From positions 62,001-126,000 of the forward strand of contig CDRNVI010000045.1 in NCBI GenBank assembly GCA_977017575.1: DNA of 64,000 nt, in the 5' to 3' direction. The translations under genes and the position numbers were made by a program. The stretch comes from Paramoeba atlantica. Taxonomy: Eukaryota; Discosea. The notes beneath the pieces are model-generated. The model had not been told where the DNA came from. It saw only the letters and a program-made list of their open reading frames with translations, and ran no database searches. Numbering within the stretch: the stretch's first letter is position 1; the number at the start of each line of letters is the position of its first letter. This document shows, piece by piece, positions 20,064-29,691 of the stretch.

Positions 20064-20283
20064 ACCTCCTGCATGAAAGGCCAGCTGGCCACTTTTTCAA
20101 AGGGTGGCCAGCTGGCCACTTTTCCAAGGGGTGGCCAGCTGGCCACTTTTTCAAGGGGTGGCCAGCCGGCCACTTTTTCAAAGGGTAGCCAGCTGGCCAA
20201 TTTTTCAGGGGGTGGCCAGGTGGCCACTTTTTCAAGGGGGTGGTCAGCTGGCCACTTTTTCAAGGGGTAGCCAGCTGGCCAGA
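20064..20283. repeat. Minisatellite of GGCCAGCTGGCCACTTTTTC units
   Basis: Eight or so tandem units of about 27 bp, consensus GTGGCCAGCTGGCCACTTTT plus CAAGGG. Single related units occur upstream at about 19925-19985. The unit contains the palindrome TGGCCAGCTGGCCA. The length divisible by three opens long repetitive frames on both strands (KVASWPP, QLATFSKGG), which I take as artefacts. There are no spacers of unique sequence, so it is not a CRISPR array. Confidence 0.85.
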
Positions 20284-20632
20284 TCTTCCAGATGGTATGT
20301 TACGTAGAGACAAACACAAGAGAAATCCCTCAAAAGAGTCAAGAGAAACCCCCACTTAAGAGTCCACAACACCTGAATTACGTCAAAAACCTTTGTTCCT
20401 TATTGGATTTACGTATTATTTTTCTTTTCTGTAAACAGATCTTCTGTATTAGTAAACGGCGTTTTCCCCAAGCAACGAAGTGGGGGCTAGGAGTGTGTAG
20501 CGGAGGAGAGAGAAGTGGAGAGCACACATTCTGATTTCGATGTTTTTGCTCATTGTCGGAGCGTCGAGATTTTGAGGGGTTTCTCTTGTGTTTGTCTCTA
20601 CGTAACATACCATCTGGAAGATCTGTTTCCAA
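20280..20632. mobile_element. MITE with ~50-bp inverted repeats
   Basis: Left arm AGATCTTCCAGATGGTATGT...CACAAGAGAAATCCCTC (from about 20280) and right arm GAGGGGTTTCTCTTGTG...ACATACCATCTGGAAGATCT (to about 20627) are inverted copies, with TACGTAGAGACAAA between. A second inverted set involves CACTTC/GAAGTGG-type pyrimidine-rich blocks (20490-20525 and 20668-20755). Confidence 0.7.
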
Positions 20633-20958
20633 TAAGGTACAAAGCTTTTAGAGGTAATCCTCTTAGCCTCCACTTCTCCCTCTCTCTCCCGCCGCACACT
20701 CCTAGCCTTCACTTCTCCCTCTCTCCCCCGCTACACTCTCCTAGCCTCCACTTCTTGGCTCTTATCCAGAGCGACGAGCCGACCCCCGGCATACCGTTGA
20801 TTTTTCTCTCCCTATATGGTTGGTGAAAATTGTGCGCATGAAGCATGTGGCCTATTATTATGACCCTTATTATGTTTCGGTATGGGTTACTCATAAAATA
20901 TCAGATATACAATGATGAAATGTCGGACGACAGCTAAAATATGATGCATTAGATTTCT

Positions 20959-22083
20959 TGGATATTATCATATTCCCGCGACAAAATATCTGATCTCGAG
21001 GTTAATGCCGCGTTAGCGAACGCTCTTTGCGGAGAATTCTCGAATGTGGGCAAATATTCACTACTAAAAATTACTAATAAGTCTCTCTGGGTCCCGGTAT
21101 ATCAAGCGATGCACGGAAAATGGCCAGAACAACTGAACTTCCCTACTGCTATGATGGAGGGAATAGGTTTGAATATCTCAGAAGGGGATATGCTCAAAGT
21201 GTGTGAAGCAATGGAGAATGGTTCCTACGGAAGTAACAAAATTTCAGGGGAATTGCTTCTGAAGATTGCAACCATCGTTCAAGATCGTAAAATGGTAATG
21301 GAGGAGATGGATGCTTCTGTAAAAGGAAAAATTCTAATAGAAAAAGAAACAAAGACTATGGAGAAAGAATGGAAGAGTCTTTTGAACGAACTGATGGGCT
21401 CGCAGTCATCCCCTTGCCTCTCCAAGCTTTTCTTGCAATGCATTAGGGCGAACAAAGGAAACATTGAAGATCCAGTGGAACGTGAGGTACGAGATCGAGT
21501 GACACGCGTCCTTAAGAAAGGTGAAAGATGCCTTTTGCAGGAAATCATTAATTCAGGTCAAGGTGAACTCCCACAAAAATGGAAACAAGGTGCCTTGGGA
21601 CAGTTAGTGTGGGAACTATTGACCAAGGTTGCCACTGTGGTGCTTACACGGTTGGCCCGTGATCGTGGAGCGCAGCTCGACTTAGAAAGTGAGCTGCACC
21701 AATCCTTGGTGAATGGCGACGATGCTGCCGCAGTTGTGCGCTCGGCAATTGACAATAGCAGCAAGATTGCTGCTGCTGCCCAGCGACTGCGAGCCGTAGC
21801 TGAGCAGAGCACAACACGGTTTAATCGCTCTGAAAAATCCTACCGAGCTGTGGGGGGGAATCAAGCTCATGTTAAAAGGAGTAAAATGTCCGAGTCACGA
21901 ACTCTTAAAAAAGGGAAAATGTTACAATGGCGCCCAAGAAGGTCACTTTGCCTCGGCATGCAAGAACAAGACTTTCTGCTACGACTGTGGAGGGCAAGTG
22001 GGCCACAAGAGCTCCGATCCAGAGTGCCCAACAGAGAAAAAGTCAAAAACTGTTTCATTCTGAAAACTAAAACAAGCACATAA
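20959..22083 (+). pseudogene. Gag-like retroelement fragment with zinc knuckles
   Basis: A frame of ~370 codons without an ATG at its start (it opens after a TAG). It is largely helical and charged, with no enzyme motif. Near its end a one-base shift puts the sequence CYNGAQEGHFASAC..K.FCYDCGGQVGHKSSDPEC (21920-22025) into the neighbouring frame. These are two degenerate CCHC-type knuckles like those of retroelement Gag proteins. No reverse transcriptase follows within 2 kb. I take it as a broken Gag-like gene; the element class is unknown. Confidence 0.5.
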
Positions 22084-22924
22084 ATACAGAAATAAATAAT
22101 TCATCTCATCATAGACTGCATAAAAACAATATTTCTGGATACGGGACGTTTTATAAGTGGATTTTCTCCGGAATTCAATTTCGTATAAAGCTCTAAAATT
22201 AGGCTAAATAAGTTGGTGGTAGTGACCATTATGGTTGTTTGCCGGGGAAGCACATATATGTACATACGTGTACATGGATGTATACGAAGCAAGTACAAAC
22301 AAATCCCACAATCTCCGGAAAAGCTCACAAGAAAATTTTAGCAAATACTTTTCAAGAACGGGCCTCCGTTGCGTTACACCTTGCTTTGCACTATAGTCAA
22401 GCTTCGGTTGAACAATATTGAATAAAATGAATAGAGCTTCATAGTATGATTTGATCATCATAATGAATATTTGAATAACTTTACTACAATACTATACTAC
22501 TATATCACATGCACATGCATCAGGATGAAAGATTACACAAGATTAAAAGTGATGCAAATGTCAATGCAGGTCATGTTGCTAAGTATTTTTCTCAAGGGTA
22601 GAAACGCGTCTCATTAATTATTTTTTCTATTTCCTGTCAGTAAATTATATGCTGAAAAAAATAAAACTTTCTGACCTTCGCGAGAGTATTGCCTGTTCAA
22701 GTCAAGAAATTGATAGGAACAACGATCTCGCTGATGCGACAGTAAAAAGGTCTACGGCCCTAGAACGCGATCGGGACTGGAAGTACCTTCTGTCTGCTCT
22801 ACAAGTTGAGGAAACAAGTGAAATTCACATGGATGTGTTTCTTGATGCTATGAGGTACTTAGCGCAAGTATAGCCCCTCCCGCATTAATACAGTATATGA
22901 AACAGTATATAGCCCCTCCTGCGT
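22084..22924. other. Intergenic, possible decayed ORF
   Basis: Mostly AT-rich. A plus-strand frame at 22649-22873 (74 residues, MLKKIKLSDLRESIACS) is charged and helical. It could be a fragment of the same retroelement as the Gag-like ORF upstream, but no motif proves it. Confidence 0.3.
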
Positions 22925-23608
22925 TCGAAACAAAACCGCAGAACGGGTAGCCGCGGTCTTGGAGCGTATTTTCCACCCCCCTACCCGGGGTGACCCCCCC
23001 GCATATCCGCAGGACGGGTCCGCCAAGTTCGGAGTTTTTCGGAAAATTGTTTTCGAAAAAAATTTCAACTCGTCGAAAAAAATAGCAAAAAAATTATTTT
23101 TCCAAAATCGTTTCCCCTATTGTATTTTGACTGTGGGACCTATACTAGCTTCCTCCGCAGTTGATTTCGCCAGATATCTCTTCTTCGAGCCGTGGTATGC
23201 CCCCCTGAATGACCCAATTTTTGACCGAAAAAGGTGAAAAAGTATTTTTCGGACCCAAAGAGGCCTTTTTGTGTCGAAAGAATGGTGTTCTTGGAGTCGT
23301 ATTCTTTACCCAATATGTTAGGTAGGCTTTGCTTCACCCCTACTAGTGATTTCCCACATCCAAATGTCGGATTTAGTGCTCTGAGAGAAAAAAAACCCGA
23401 AAATGTCCCTATTTTTACCTGAAAATCGGCTATTTTTGGCTACAATCTTTCCGTTTTCTTCAGCTTTCCCGGCCAATCTTTCCGTTTTCTTCAGCTTTCC
23501 TTTTAGGCTCTTCGCTAAACGCGGTGGCAGTTTTCAACGCGAAGCGCGCGGCATGAGTGACTTCTAAGTTGAAAACAACTACCGCGTTTAACGAAGAGAC
23601 TAAAAAAC
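22925..23608. repeat. Dispersed non-coding repeat, copy 3, with hairpin MITE
   Basis: It matches the right two thirds of the 16724-17646 repeat (from CCGCAGAACGGGTAGCCG onward). It ends in the family-H hairpin at 23498-23608. The G-run minisatellite part is absent. Confidence 0.8.
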
Positions 23609-23611
23609 TTA

Positions 23612-23668
23612 TTACTAATAAGACTGGACAAATTTAGCTCGACTTTCTGTATTACAATCCGAGCGTCA
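23612..23668. repeat. Short dispersed repeat shared with the right window edge
   Basis: TTATTACTAATAAGACTGGA followed by a conserved AATTTAGCTCGACTTTCTGT occurs here and again at 63949-64000, with one or two differences. The second copy runs off the window. Confidence 0.8.
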
Positions 23669-24123
23669 AGGCATTGAAAAATTTCAACAAAACAGTACGA
23701 TTCCAGTGCAAATCATTGACAAAAAAAATAAAGGTAGATAATGGTAGGGAAAAATAAATATACTTACTTTAAAGTACCTATAATATAGTTTTATAGTTAT
23801 TCGGACCCCTGCTAATTTTTTTAAGATACTTTTCGACTGCATTTCATCAAAATTTCATTTTACTAAAAGTAACTGGAACGTGTACATCTCAAAATTCTGA
23901 ACTGATAAGAGGGTGTATAAAATTGCTAAACTCCTGAATATCTAGGAGTGATCTTTTTCGGGGCACTGCATTTTTAATTTGAGCCGCACCCGACCGCACC
24001 CGGACGCGCCCGACCGCACCGAACCCGATTCACCCCTCTAATAGAAGATGTAGTACTGTACGAAAATCCATGTTTCGCCTGATGTGCGTCTCCGAACGCA
24101 CCCCATACTCAATCAAAAAAACC
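23669..24123. other. Intergenic, no gene recognised
   Basis: AT-rich spacer. GGAACGTGTACATCTCAAAA at about 23877 resembles the mariner-end sequence near 18480 and 32975. Tandem CGCACCCGACCG-type units lie at 23983-24020. Confidence 0.4.
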
Positions 24124-24762
24124 CTACATCCACATCACATTACGCCTCAAAATACCATTGCATGTTTTGATCTCAGTATCAGTGAAATCGTAAGTTCTAT
24201 GAGAATTCATGCCAAAGTTGCTGGGCAAAACATAGGAACCTCTAAGCTTTGAATTTCCGCTGAGGTATAAATCTTTTAAAGAATTTGGCAGCGAATCAAA
24301 ATCGACCCATCCCTCGAATTGATTATTGGACAACGAAACGGATTTCAGCAAAGGCAAACTCTTAAAGCACGGATTCCCACTGAACCGGTTATTCTGTAAA
24401 GATAGACATACCAGTGTTGAAGGCAAAGATTTGAAAGGTACTTCGCCTGTAAGTTTATTCTTTCGAAGAATGAGCCAGATCAGTTGATTTGGCAAATACT
24501 GCCAATCCAGAGAACCACGAAGACCATACGAACGCCAGTCAATAACTTGAATGATCCCTGCAGCATTGCAGTTTATTCCACTCCATTTACACGCAGGAGT
24601 AGTGGTAGTCCAAGTGGAGTGACTATTTTCAACATCTTTCAGAAGTCGCACTAAATCGTATTCTTGTGGTACGGACACTCCACTTACCTTTTTAGGCTTT
24701 AAGTGCGACGTACCTTCGTAATCCATTGATAGAACTGGTGGAGATAAAACTTTCGATAACAT
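24124..24762 (-). CDS. Leucine-rich-repeat protein (family member 3)
   Basis: The 212-residue product has the same cap as the other members (VPQEYDLVRLLKDV...WTTTTPACKWSGINC.AAG....IDW...GLRGSLDWQYLP). Four to five LRRs follow (LPSTLVCLSLQNNRFSGNP, LPNSLKDLYLSGNSKLRG). The N-terminus MLSKVLSPPVLSMDYEG has no strong signal peptide. The C-terminus is short and basic (GILRRNVMWM) and looks abrupt, so a 3' truncation is possible. The coding strand upstream of the ATG shows CAACTTTTATATCTCTAG plus an 8-nt leader, an acceptor-like context. Confidence 0.75.
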   Translation of the reverse strand: MLSKVLSPPVLSMDYEGTSHLKPKKVSGVSVPQEYDLVRLLKDVENSHSTWTTTTPACKWSGINCNAAGIIQVIDWRSYGLRGSLDWQYLPNQLIWLILRKNKLTGEVPFKSLPSTLVCLSLQNNRFSGNPCFKSLPLLKSVSLSNNQFEGWVDFDSLPNSLKDLYLSGNSKLRGSYVLPSNFGMNSHRTYDFTDTEIKTCNGILRRNVMWM

Positions 24763-24770
24763 CTATCAAA

Positions 24771-24788
24771 CTAGAGATATAAAAGTTG
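24771..24788 (-). promoter_or_regulatory. Probable trans-splice acceptor of LRR member 3
   Basis: CAACTTTTATATCTCTAG on the coding strand, 8 nt before the ATG at 24762. Confidence 0.5.
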
Positions 24789-25053
24789 AGGGTTTCTAAA
24801 CCTTAAGGTCTGCACCTCAAGTTGTGGTCTTCCTTTATTTCTTTTTGATTGCCTTGTCATCAAAAGCCTTATCATCAAGCCTTATCATCAAAATTAACTT
24901 CAGTTCACTTTTGTAGTGTTTATGAAATCATGTTCGCGTCAGAAGACCGTCGTACACATAGAATCATCATTAAGAATCAATAGTATCACCCCTCCTTTAC
25001 ACTTGATCCGGGTTTGGGTAGCGGAGAACTTTTGGAACTGACTTTTGGAAGTA

Positions 25054-25412
25054 CTGTACCCCCCTAGTTATCTGTCACTACTTTTCGGGAAAAGATGAAC
25101 AATAAGTAGGGGGGATAATGGTGAGACAGATAACTAGGGGGGTCAGTGTGCGACAGATAGCTAGGGGGGTCTGTCACCAAAAAATATAAAGAACAAAGAG
25201 CTACAAAAAGAATTACTCCCAAAAAGGTTTGTCCAGCCCACAGAAGATTCCTATCTACCCAGTATTTCTTTCTTTTCTTCCTACGCACTTTTCAAACTAT
25301 TAACTTTCAAACTGAAAAGAAGGGAAGTAAAAGTTTCGCTTTTCTGAAAGTGATGAAAAAAGTGACAGTTAACTAGCGGGAGGATGACGTGTGACAGATA
25401 ACTAGGGGGAAA
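25054..25412. mobile_element. MITE-like repeat with CCCCCCTAGTTATCTGTC ends
   Basis: It starts TA-CTGTACCCCCCTAGTTAT (25052 on). Inverted versions GACAGATAACTAGGGGGG and GACAGATAGCTAGGGGGG occur at ~25117 and ~25153, and GACAGATAACTAGGGGG at ~25394. Two or more copies seem to have combined, so exact ends are unclear. Confidence 0.6.
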
Positions 25413-25948
25413 GCTCCTCGGAAAGCGTTTTAAAACGCTTATTAGGGTTGCTTCCCGCGGCCCCGACATGTGGATACCCCCTACTGAGTAGGTGGGTAGT
25501 AATCCCTATGCGGCTCCTGTAGGTCTCCCGAGCCAAACCTTTTTCACTAGGGGCCAGACCAAATAGGGTCTAACCTCTATCGCTGGGGGTCTATTACATT
25601 ATTGTACTGGGGGGTCTACGGTAGAACCTTACCGTAGCAGGAGGATCTATTTAGTAATCCAACATTCGAGGCGTTTCTGCATTTGAAATACTATCTGCAA
25701 ATTATGTACATTGTACACGTTTACTATAGTATAAATTGTTTTCGATTATAAATTGCCTGAAAATGTAAAAAAATGACAAAAAAATGCTGTTCATAATTAT
25801 AATAACTTTTCATGTAAGCCCTTTATCTTTCTTCTAAGAACAAAGAACAACACAATCTATTTCTGAAAGTCAATACACGATTAAACCGTGCCATCTTGAA
25901 TCGCGAAACATCGACCTCAACGGAACCGTCTACACTGGTCCCTCTCTC
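25413..25948. other. Intergenic with MITE family A remnants
   Basis: TCTATTACATTATTGTACTG-GGGGGTCTACGGTA at about 25590-25625 resembles the right end of MITE family A. No gene seen; this also holds the 3' flank of the transporter gene. Confidence 0.4.
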
Positions 25949-27400
25949 TCACACCGCACTCTCACGGACCTCCTTCGACGGGCTTTCTGTGCGTTTCTCC
26001 TGTTTTTCTTTATTTTTGTTTTCCACGGTGCGCTCCCATAGAAAATACAGCAGCGCGCACATGGAGAAACACACCAGGGCGCCCACCATGCAGCCTAAAT
26101 GCAGCCCGTAGTCGCGGCCCTCCACCGCGGCGTGACCTTTTGCACTGGAAAACCCAAACCAGGCCCGGGCAACGGAGTGCACCAAATTCGTCAGCGGCCC
26201 ACACACCAGCCCGAGCAGCGTAATGAACGGGACGGAGCGGTAGCTTAAATACGCAATGGTGACTAAATTCAGCCAGAGACCGAAAATGTAAAGCACACAG
26301 GGGAGCAGGCCGGAGCCCTGGAATGCACTCTCGGTGCTGAGCTCCACGGGGGACGAGTAGCACAGCCGACGGAGGTTGTCCGCGACACCGTGAAAGGTGG
26401 CGCTGAACGAGGGGCTGTGACCCAGGACGTGTTCCCGATCCAGCAGGGCGTAGAGCACCATGAAGGCGAGCTGGAAGGTGGTGTTGCCGACGAGTACCGT
26501 GAGTCGGGCTTGCAGAGGGTGTAGCGAGGAGGTCGCGTGGGTGGCCTGGTGCTGCTCCTCGCGCGCGACGCGGTCAAAGAAACGCTCCCCTTGGACGGGT
26601 TTTACGGAGACAACGGGGGGATAGGCTCGGACGGATTGTAGCACCCAACCCGTGAGTAGGTTGTAGGTAATCATGCAGCAACTTGAGAGGAGAAACCAGA
26701 ACACAGGCATGGCACGGGGTCCTATGATCACGACGAAATGAAGCGGGGCAAGCGTAAGAACCACACCCACAGCTACGAAAATAACCGCGAGAAGAGGGTA
26801 AAGATTTATTGGGCTCAAAAGCCAGTGCCATACAGTCTGACATCGTGAACGACACGCCACTTTGTGCTCCCGGTCGTAAGATTCTGATGGAGAAGATATT
26901 TGAATGGATAGAGGCTTGGTTTCTTTTTCTTGTTTGTCGTCGGTCAGTTTTGGTTTATGATGCGCCAGAGCTACAATACGCCGTGCTATAAAAAATGACG
27001 GAATCATCAAAGAAAATCCTAGAACGTTTTGAGCGGAAATAGGTATCCGTGCTAAAGGGTAGGTATAAAAAATTCCGGCCAATCCGTTGAAGGCACCAAT
27101 AGCTGCCACGGCTAGGAGCCGCAAACCATGGTATGGGTCTTGCAGAAATATTGAGAAGCACGGTGCGAGAAAATTTCGCCGTCCGACACACGCTGCGGTC
27201 ACTAAGAAAATAACCCAAAAAAGGAAAGCATTGACTAAACTTGGAATAAAAACGGTTGAGTACTCAGGAGATCCCATGTTATGGTCGTACAGTACCCGCA
27301 GCCATCGGTTGAGCGATAAAATCATGAGTGGTACGGATGAGACATTAAGTACACTGACAACAGCGATCGTCGCGTTATCAACGCAACGATGAAACTTCAT
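25949..27400 (-). CDS. CRT-like multi-pass transporter (drug/metabolite transporter superfamily)
   Basis: ATG 27400 gives 483 residues; an upstream TTG in the same frame is not needed. About ten hydrophobic segments alternate with short loops, with one long hydrophilic loop near residues 150-190. The pattern of GAFNGLAGIFYTYPLARIPISAQNVLGFSLMIPSF resembles the region in chloroquine-resistance-transporter-like proteins where the second DMT repeat begins. CRT-like proteins move small solutes or peptides across endolysosomal or plastid membranes. The substrate here cannot be read from sequence. The C-terminus is a charged, probably cytosolic tail (ENKNKEKQEKRTESPSKEV). Confidence 0.6.
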   Translation of the reverse strand: MKFHRCVDNATIAVVSVLNVSSVPLMILSLNRWLRVLYDHNMGSPEYSTVFIPSLVNAFLFWVIFLVTAACVGRRNFLAPCFSIFLQDPYHGLRLLAVAAIGAFNGLAGIFYTYPLARIPISAQNVLGFSLMIPSFFIARRIVALAHHKPKLTDDKQEKETKPLSIQISSPSESYDREHKVACRSRCQTVWHWLLSPINLYPLLAVIFVAVGVVLTLAPLHFVVIIGPRAMPVFWFLLSSCCMITYNLLTGWVLQSVRAYPPVVSVKPVQGERFFDRVAREEQHQATHATSSLHPLQARLTVLVGNTTFQLAFMVLYALLDREHVLGHSPSFSATFHGVADNLRRLCYSSPVELSTESAFQGSGLLPCVLYIFGLWLNLVTIAYLSYRSVPFITLLGLVCGPLTNLVHSVARAWFGFSSAKGHAAVEGRDYGLHLGCMVGALVCFSMCALLYFLWERTVENKNKEKQEKRTESPSKEVRESAV

Positions 27401-27694
27401 AAACAAAGTTGCGCAGCAACCTTTTCGTAAATAACCTAATTCTGGTTTAAAAGTAAAATATCACGATGCTATATGTTGTACTATATACGCCACTCTTCTC
27501 ATACAGGGGGTGACACGAAAATATGGGGGGGTCAAAATTTTTATAACTTGTCCAATTTGGAAAGTAGCACCGCATTCGAGAGCTCTCGCAGAGATACGTG
27601 TCACCTGATATTGCGTTTCCCGTATCCAGGGGGGTAGGTCCCTATGCCAAAGGGGCTGAAAACAGCAATTGCAAGTTTCAAATTTTGAAAAATA

Positions 27695-29007
27695 CTGTAC
27701 CCCCCCGGTTTATAATAGCCTCGCTTTTGCCCAAATGAACCTATACTGGGAGTTGCATTAATAATTATAAATATATAAAATAAAACTTTTGTATTTATAA
27801 TTATAATTATAATTATAAATAATAATGCAACTGGGCCTCTTGCTTTTTTACGAATGATACTACATGTACTACTACATGTACTAACCCCCCCTGATTATAA
27901 ACCCTGATTATATTTTATATACACATAATTATCTGTATATATAGGTGTAAGTGTATGAGCGAAAGTAGCTAATTTGTGTATATATATACACTTACACTTA
28001 CAGTGCACACAATTATTAGTGTAACAATGATTCGTAAAACAAAGTTCCCTAGCATAACAAAGTTCCCTAGCATTACCATTTTGCAGATGGTACTAACGCC
28101 GACCTTAGAGGAGACAACCCACTCAAACGACAGAAATACCGTTTCTGTAAAAATTGATTTTATCAAGTTGGCAAATTTTTTGGGGGCAGTGCAAAAATTA
28201 GTAAAACAAAAATTAGTGAATTTTTAATTAGTAAAACTTTTTTATTATTTTACAATAAAAGTTTTACTAATTTTTGCGAGCACTGTATATATACACATAA
28301 ACACTTATAAAGTTATATTTATAACCGTAAGTGTATATAAATGTTTATAAGCGAGGGGGGGGGATTACTACATGTCCGCGTTAGTGCCATCAGTGAGGCG
28401 GTAGTACCAGGTAAGACAACAAGGAGGTCCCGACCTAGCTTCCCCATCCAGCTTTCCCCTCCATTTTCTAAGCAGGATGTAAGAAAACGCCGCTTTTTCT
28501 CCACCCATCGAGGAGGGGATCGGCCGGATACGCTAGTAAATTGTTCAATACTGCCTACGTTCTGATCTTGTCCCCTTTTCCCCTTCGGTCGTGACATACG
28601 AGTAAAACAAAAAGCTTAAAACCAATTTATAATTATAAAAACACTATGAAAGAATTTTAAACCCTTAATAACTATAAGTTTAGGATTTGTGCAAATTTAT
28701 AATTATTAATGCAATTTACAGTAAAGGGGGGAGGGCGATTGAAGATTAAGAGTTGGCACAGAAATCGCCCTACATTTGGGAGCGAGGAACCAGGAACTAT
28801 TCAATCGCTAAGTGGGCCCCGGCGCTCTTCCAAAGTAAAATGTCCAGCACGAACACGCACCATACCTCGAAGAACCATATGAAAATAAATATCAAAATAT
28901 TTAAGACAGTGCAAGAAAATTAAAAAAAAATCTTCCCCAGTTTGCCAAAAAAAGAACCTATAAAGGGGGGGAGGGGTCGAGGCTATTATAAACAGGGGGG
29001 GGTACAG
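27695..29007. mobile_element. MITE, second level of the nest
   Basis: Ends CTGTACCCCCCCGGTTTATAATAGCC-type and its inverted partner GGCTATTATAAAC...GGGGGGGTACAG, flanked by TA (27693-27694, 29008-29009). It has the same end type as the fragment inside the Merlin transposase at 15711. An interior block (about 28730-28800) is almost identical to 15766-15842. Confidence 0.8.
27888..28371. mobile_element. MITE, innermost level of the nest
   Basis: Ends AACCCCCCCTGATTATAAAC (from about 27884) and GTTTATAAGC-GAGGGGGGGGG (to about 28371). Both lie in a TACTACATGT context. The interior is AT-rich with several hairpins built from TATATACACTTACA-type words. A separate perfect-looking AT hairpin lies at about 27752-27832. 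Exact ends are uncertain. Confidence 0.55.
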
Positions 29008-29691
29008 TATGTCATTTAATATCCACAATGATCTCCATTTTTTTGTAATGTAATCTTAATATGAGGTGGAACAGTTTTTGAAGTGTGTAAAAATGTTTTG
29101 TTCTGTTCTCCTTTCAACAATTCAATCCCAGATGCGATCGTCGATCGCAATTCTGACCGATTTGTGGGGCATAATGAGCTTTTGTGGGCATAAATTATTT
29201 TTGACCCAGTTTCTTCATACTTCTTTACTAAAAGTATGCGGTGGGTGACTATAAGCTGTACACGAGGACTGTAACAATGACGATCACGGTGCTGTACACC
29301 CTTGTATTGGAATAAGCCCTTGTATGTGGCATAACGCGGCGGAAAGGTCAAAAAATAGAGGGAAAATACATAAAATATTGACATATATTTTAATGTATTT
29401 TTTTGTCCAAAATTAAAAAAATTAAAAACACGGGAAACGCAATAGCAGGTGAACGTATCTCTGCGAGAGCTCTCGAATGCGGTGCTACTTTCCAAAATTG
29501 GACAAGTTATAAAAATTTTGACCCCCCCATATTTCCGTGCCACCCCCTGTACATAGATCATACTTTACAGAGATCATACTTTACAGAGATCGTACATTTG
29601 TCTTATTCGGTTCAAAAATAGGGCTAATACAAGGTAGAATCAGTACCGAAATGTGCCTTCAGGTTGTAAACCTTATGTTCTTCTTTGTGTG

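Larger units (their letters stand above)
27504..29549. mobile_element. MITE/DNA transposon, outer level of a three-level nest
   Basis: Terminal inverted repeats of about 128 bp (27504-27631 and 29424-29549) read CAGGGGGTGACACGAAAATA at the left end and its inverted counterpart at the right. They are flanked by TA on both sides (27502-27503, 29550-29551). The interior consists of other insertions, so the unit before they came was about 0.7 kb. It encodes no transposase. Confidence 0.85.

Noticed and set aside
20064-20283. CRISPR-like array or repeat protein
   Set aside because: Units are directly adjacent with no unique spacers, and the window is eukaryotic. It is a minisatellite, and the long frames arise only because the unit length is divisible by three.
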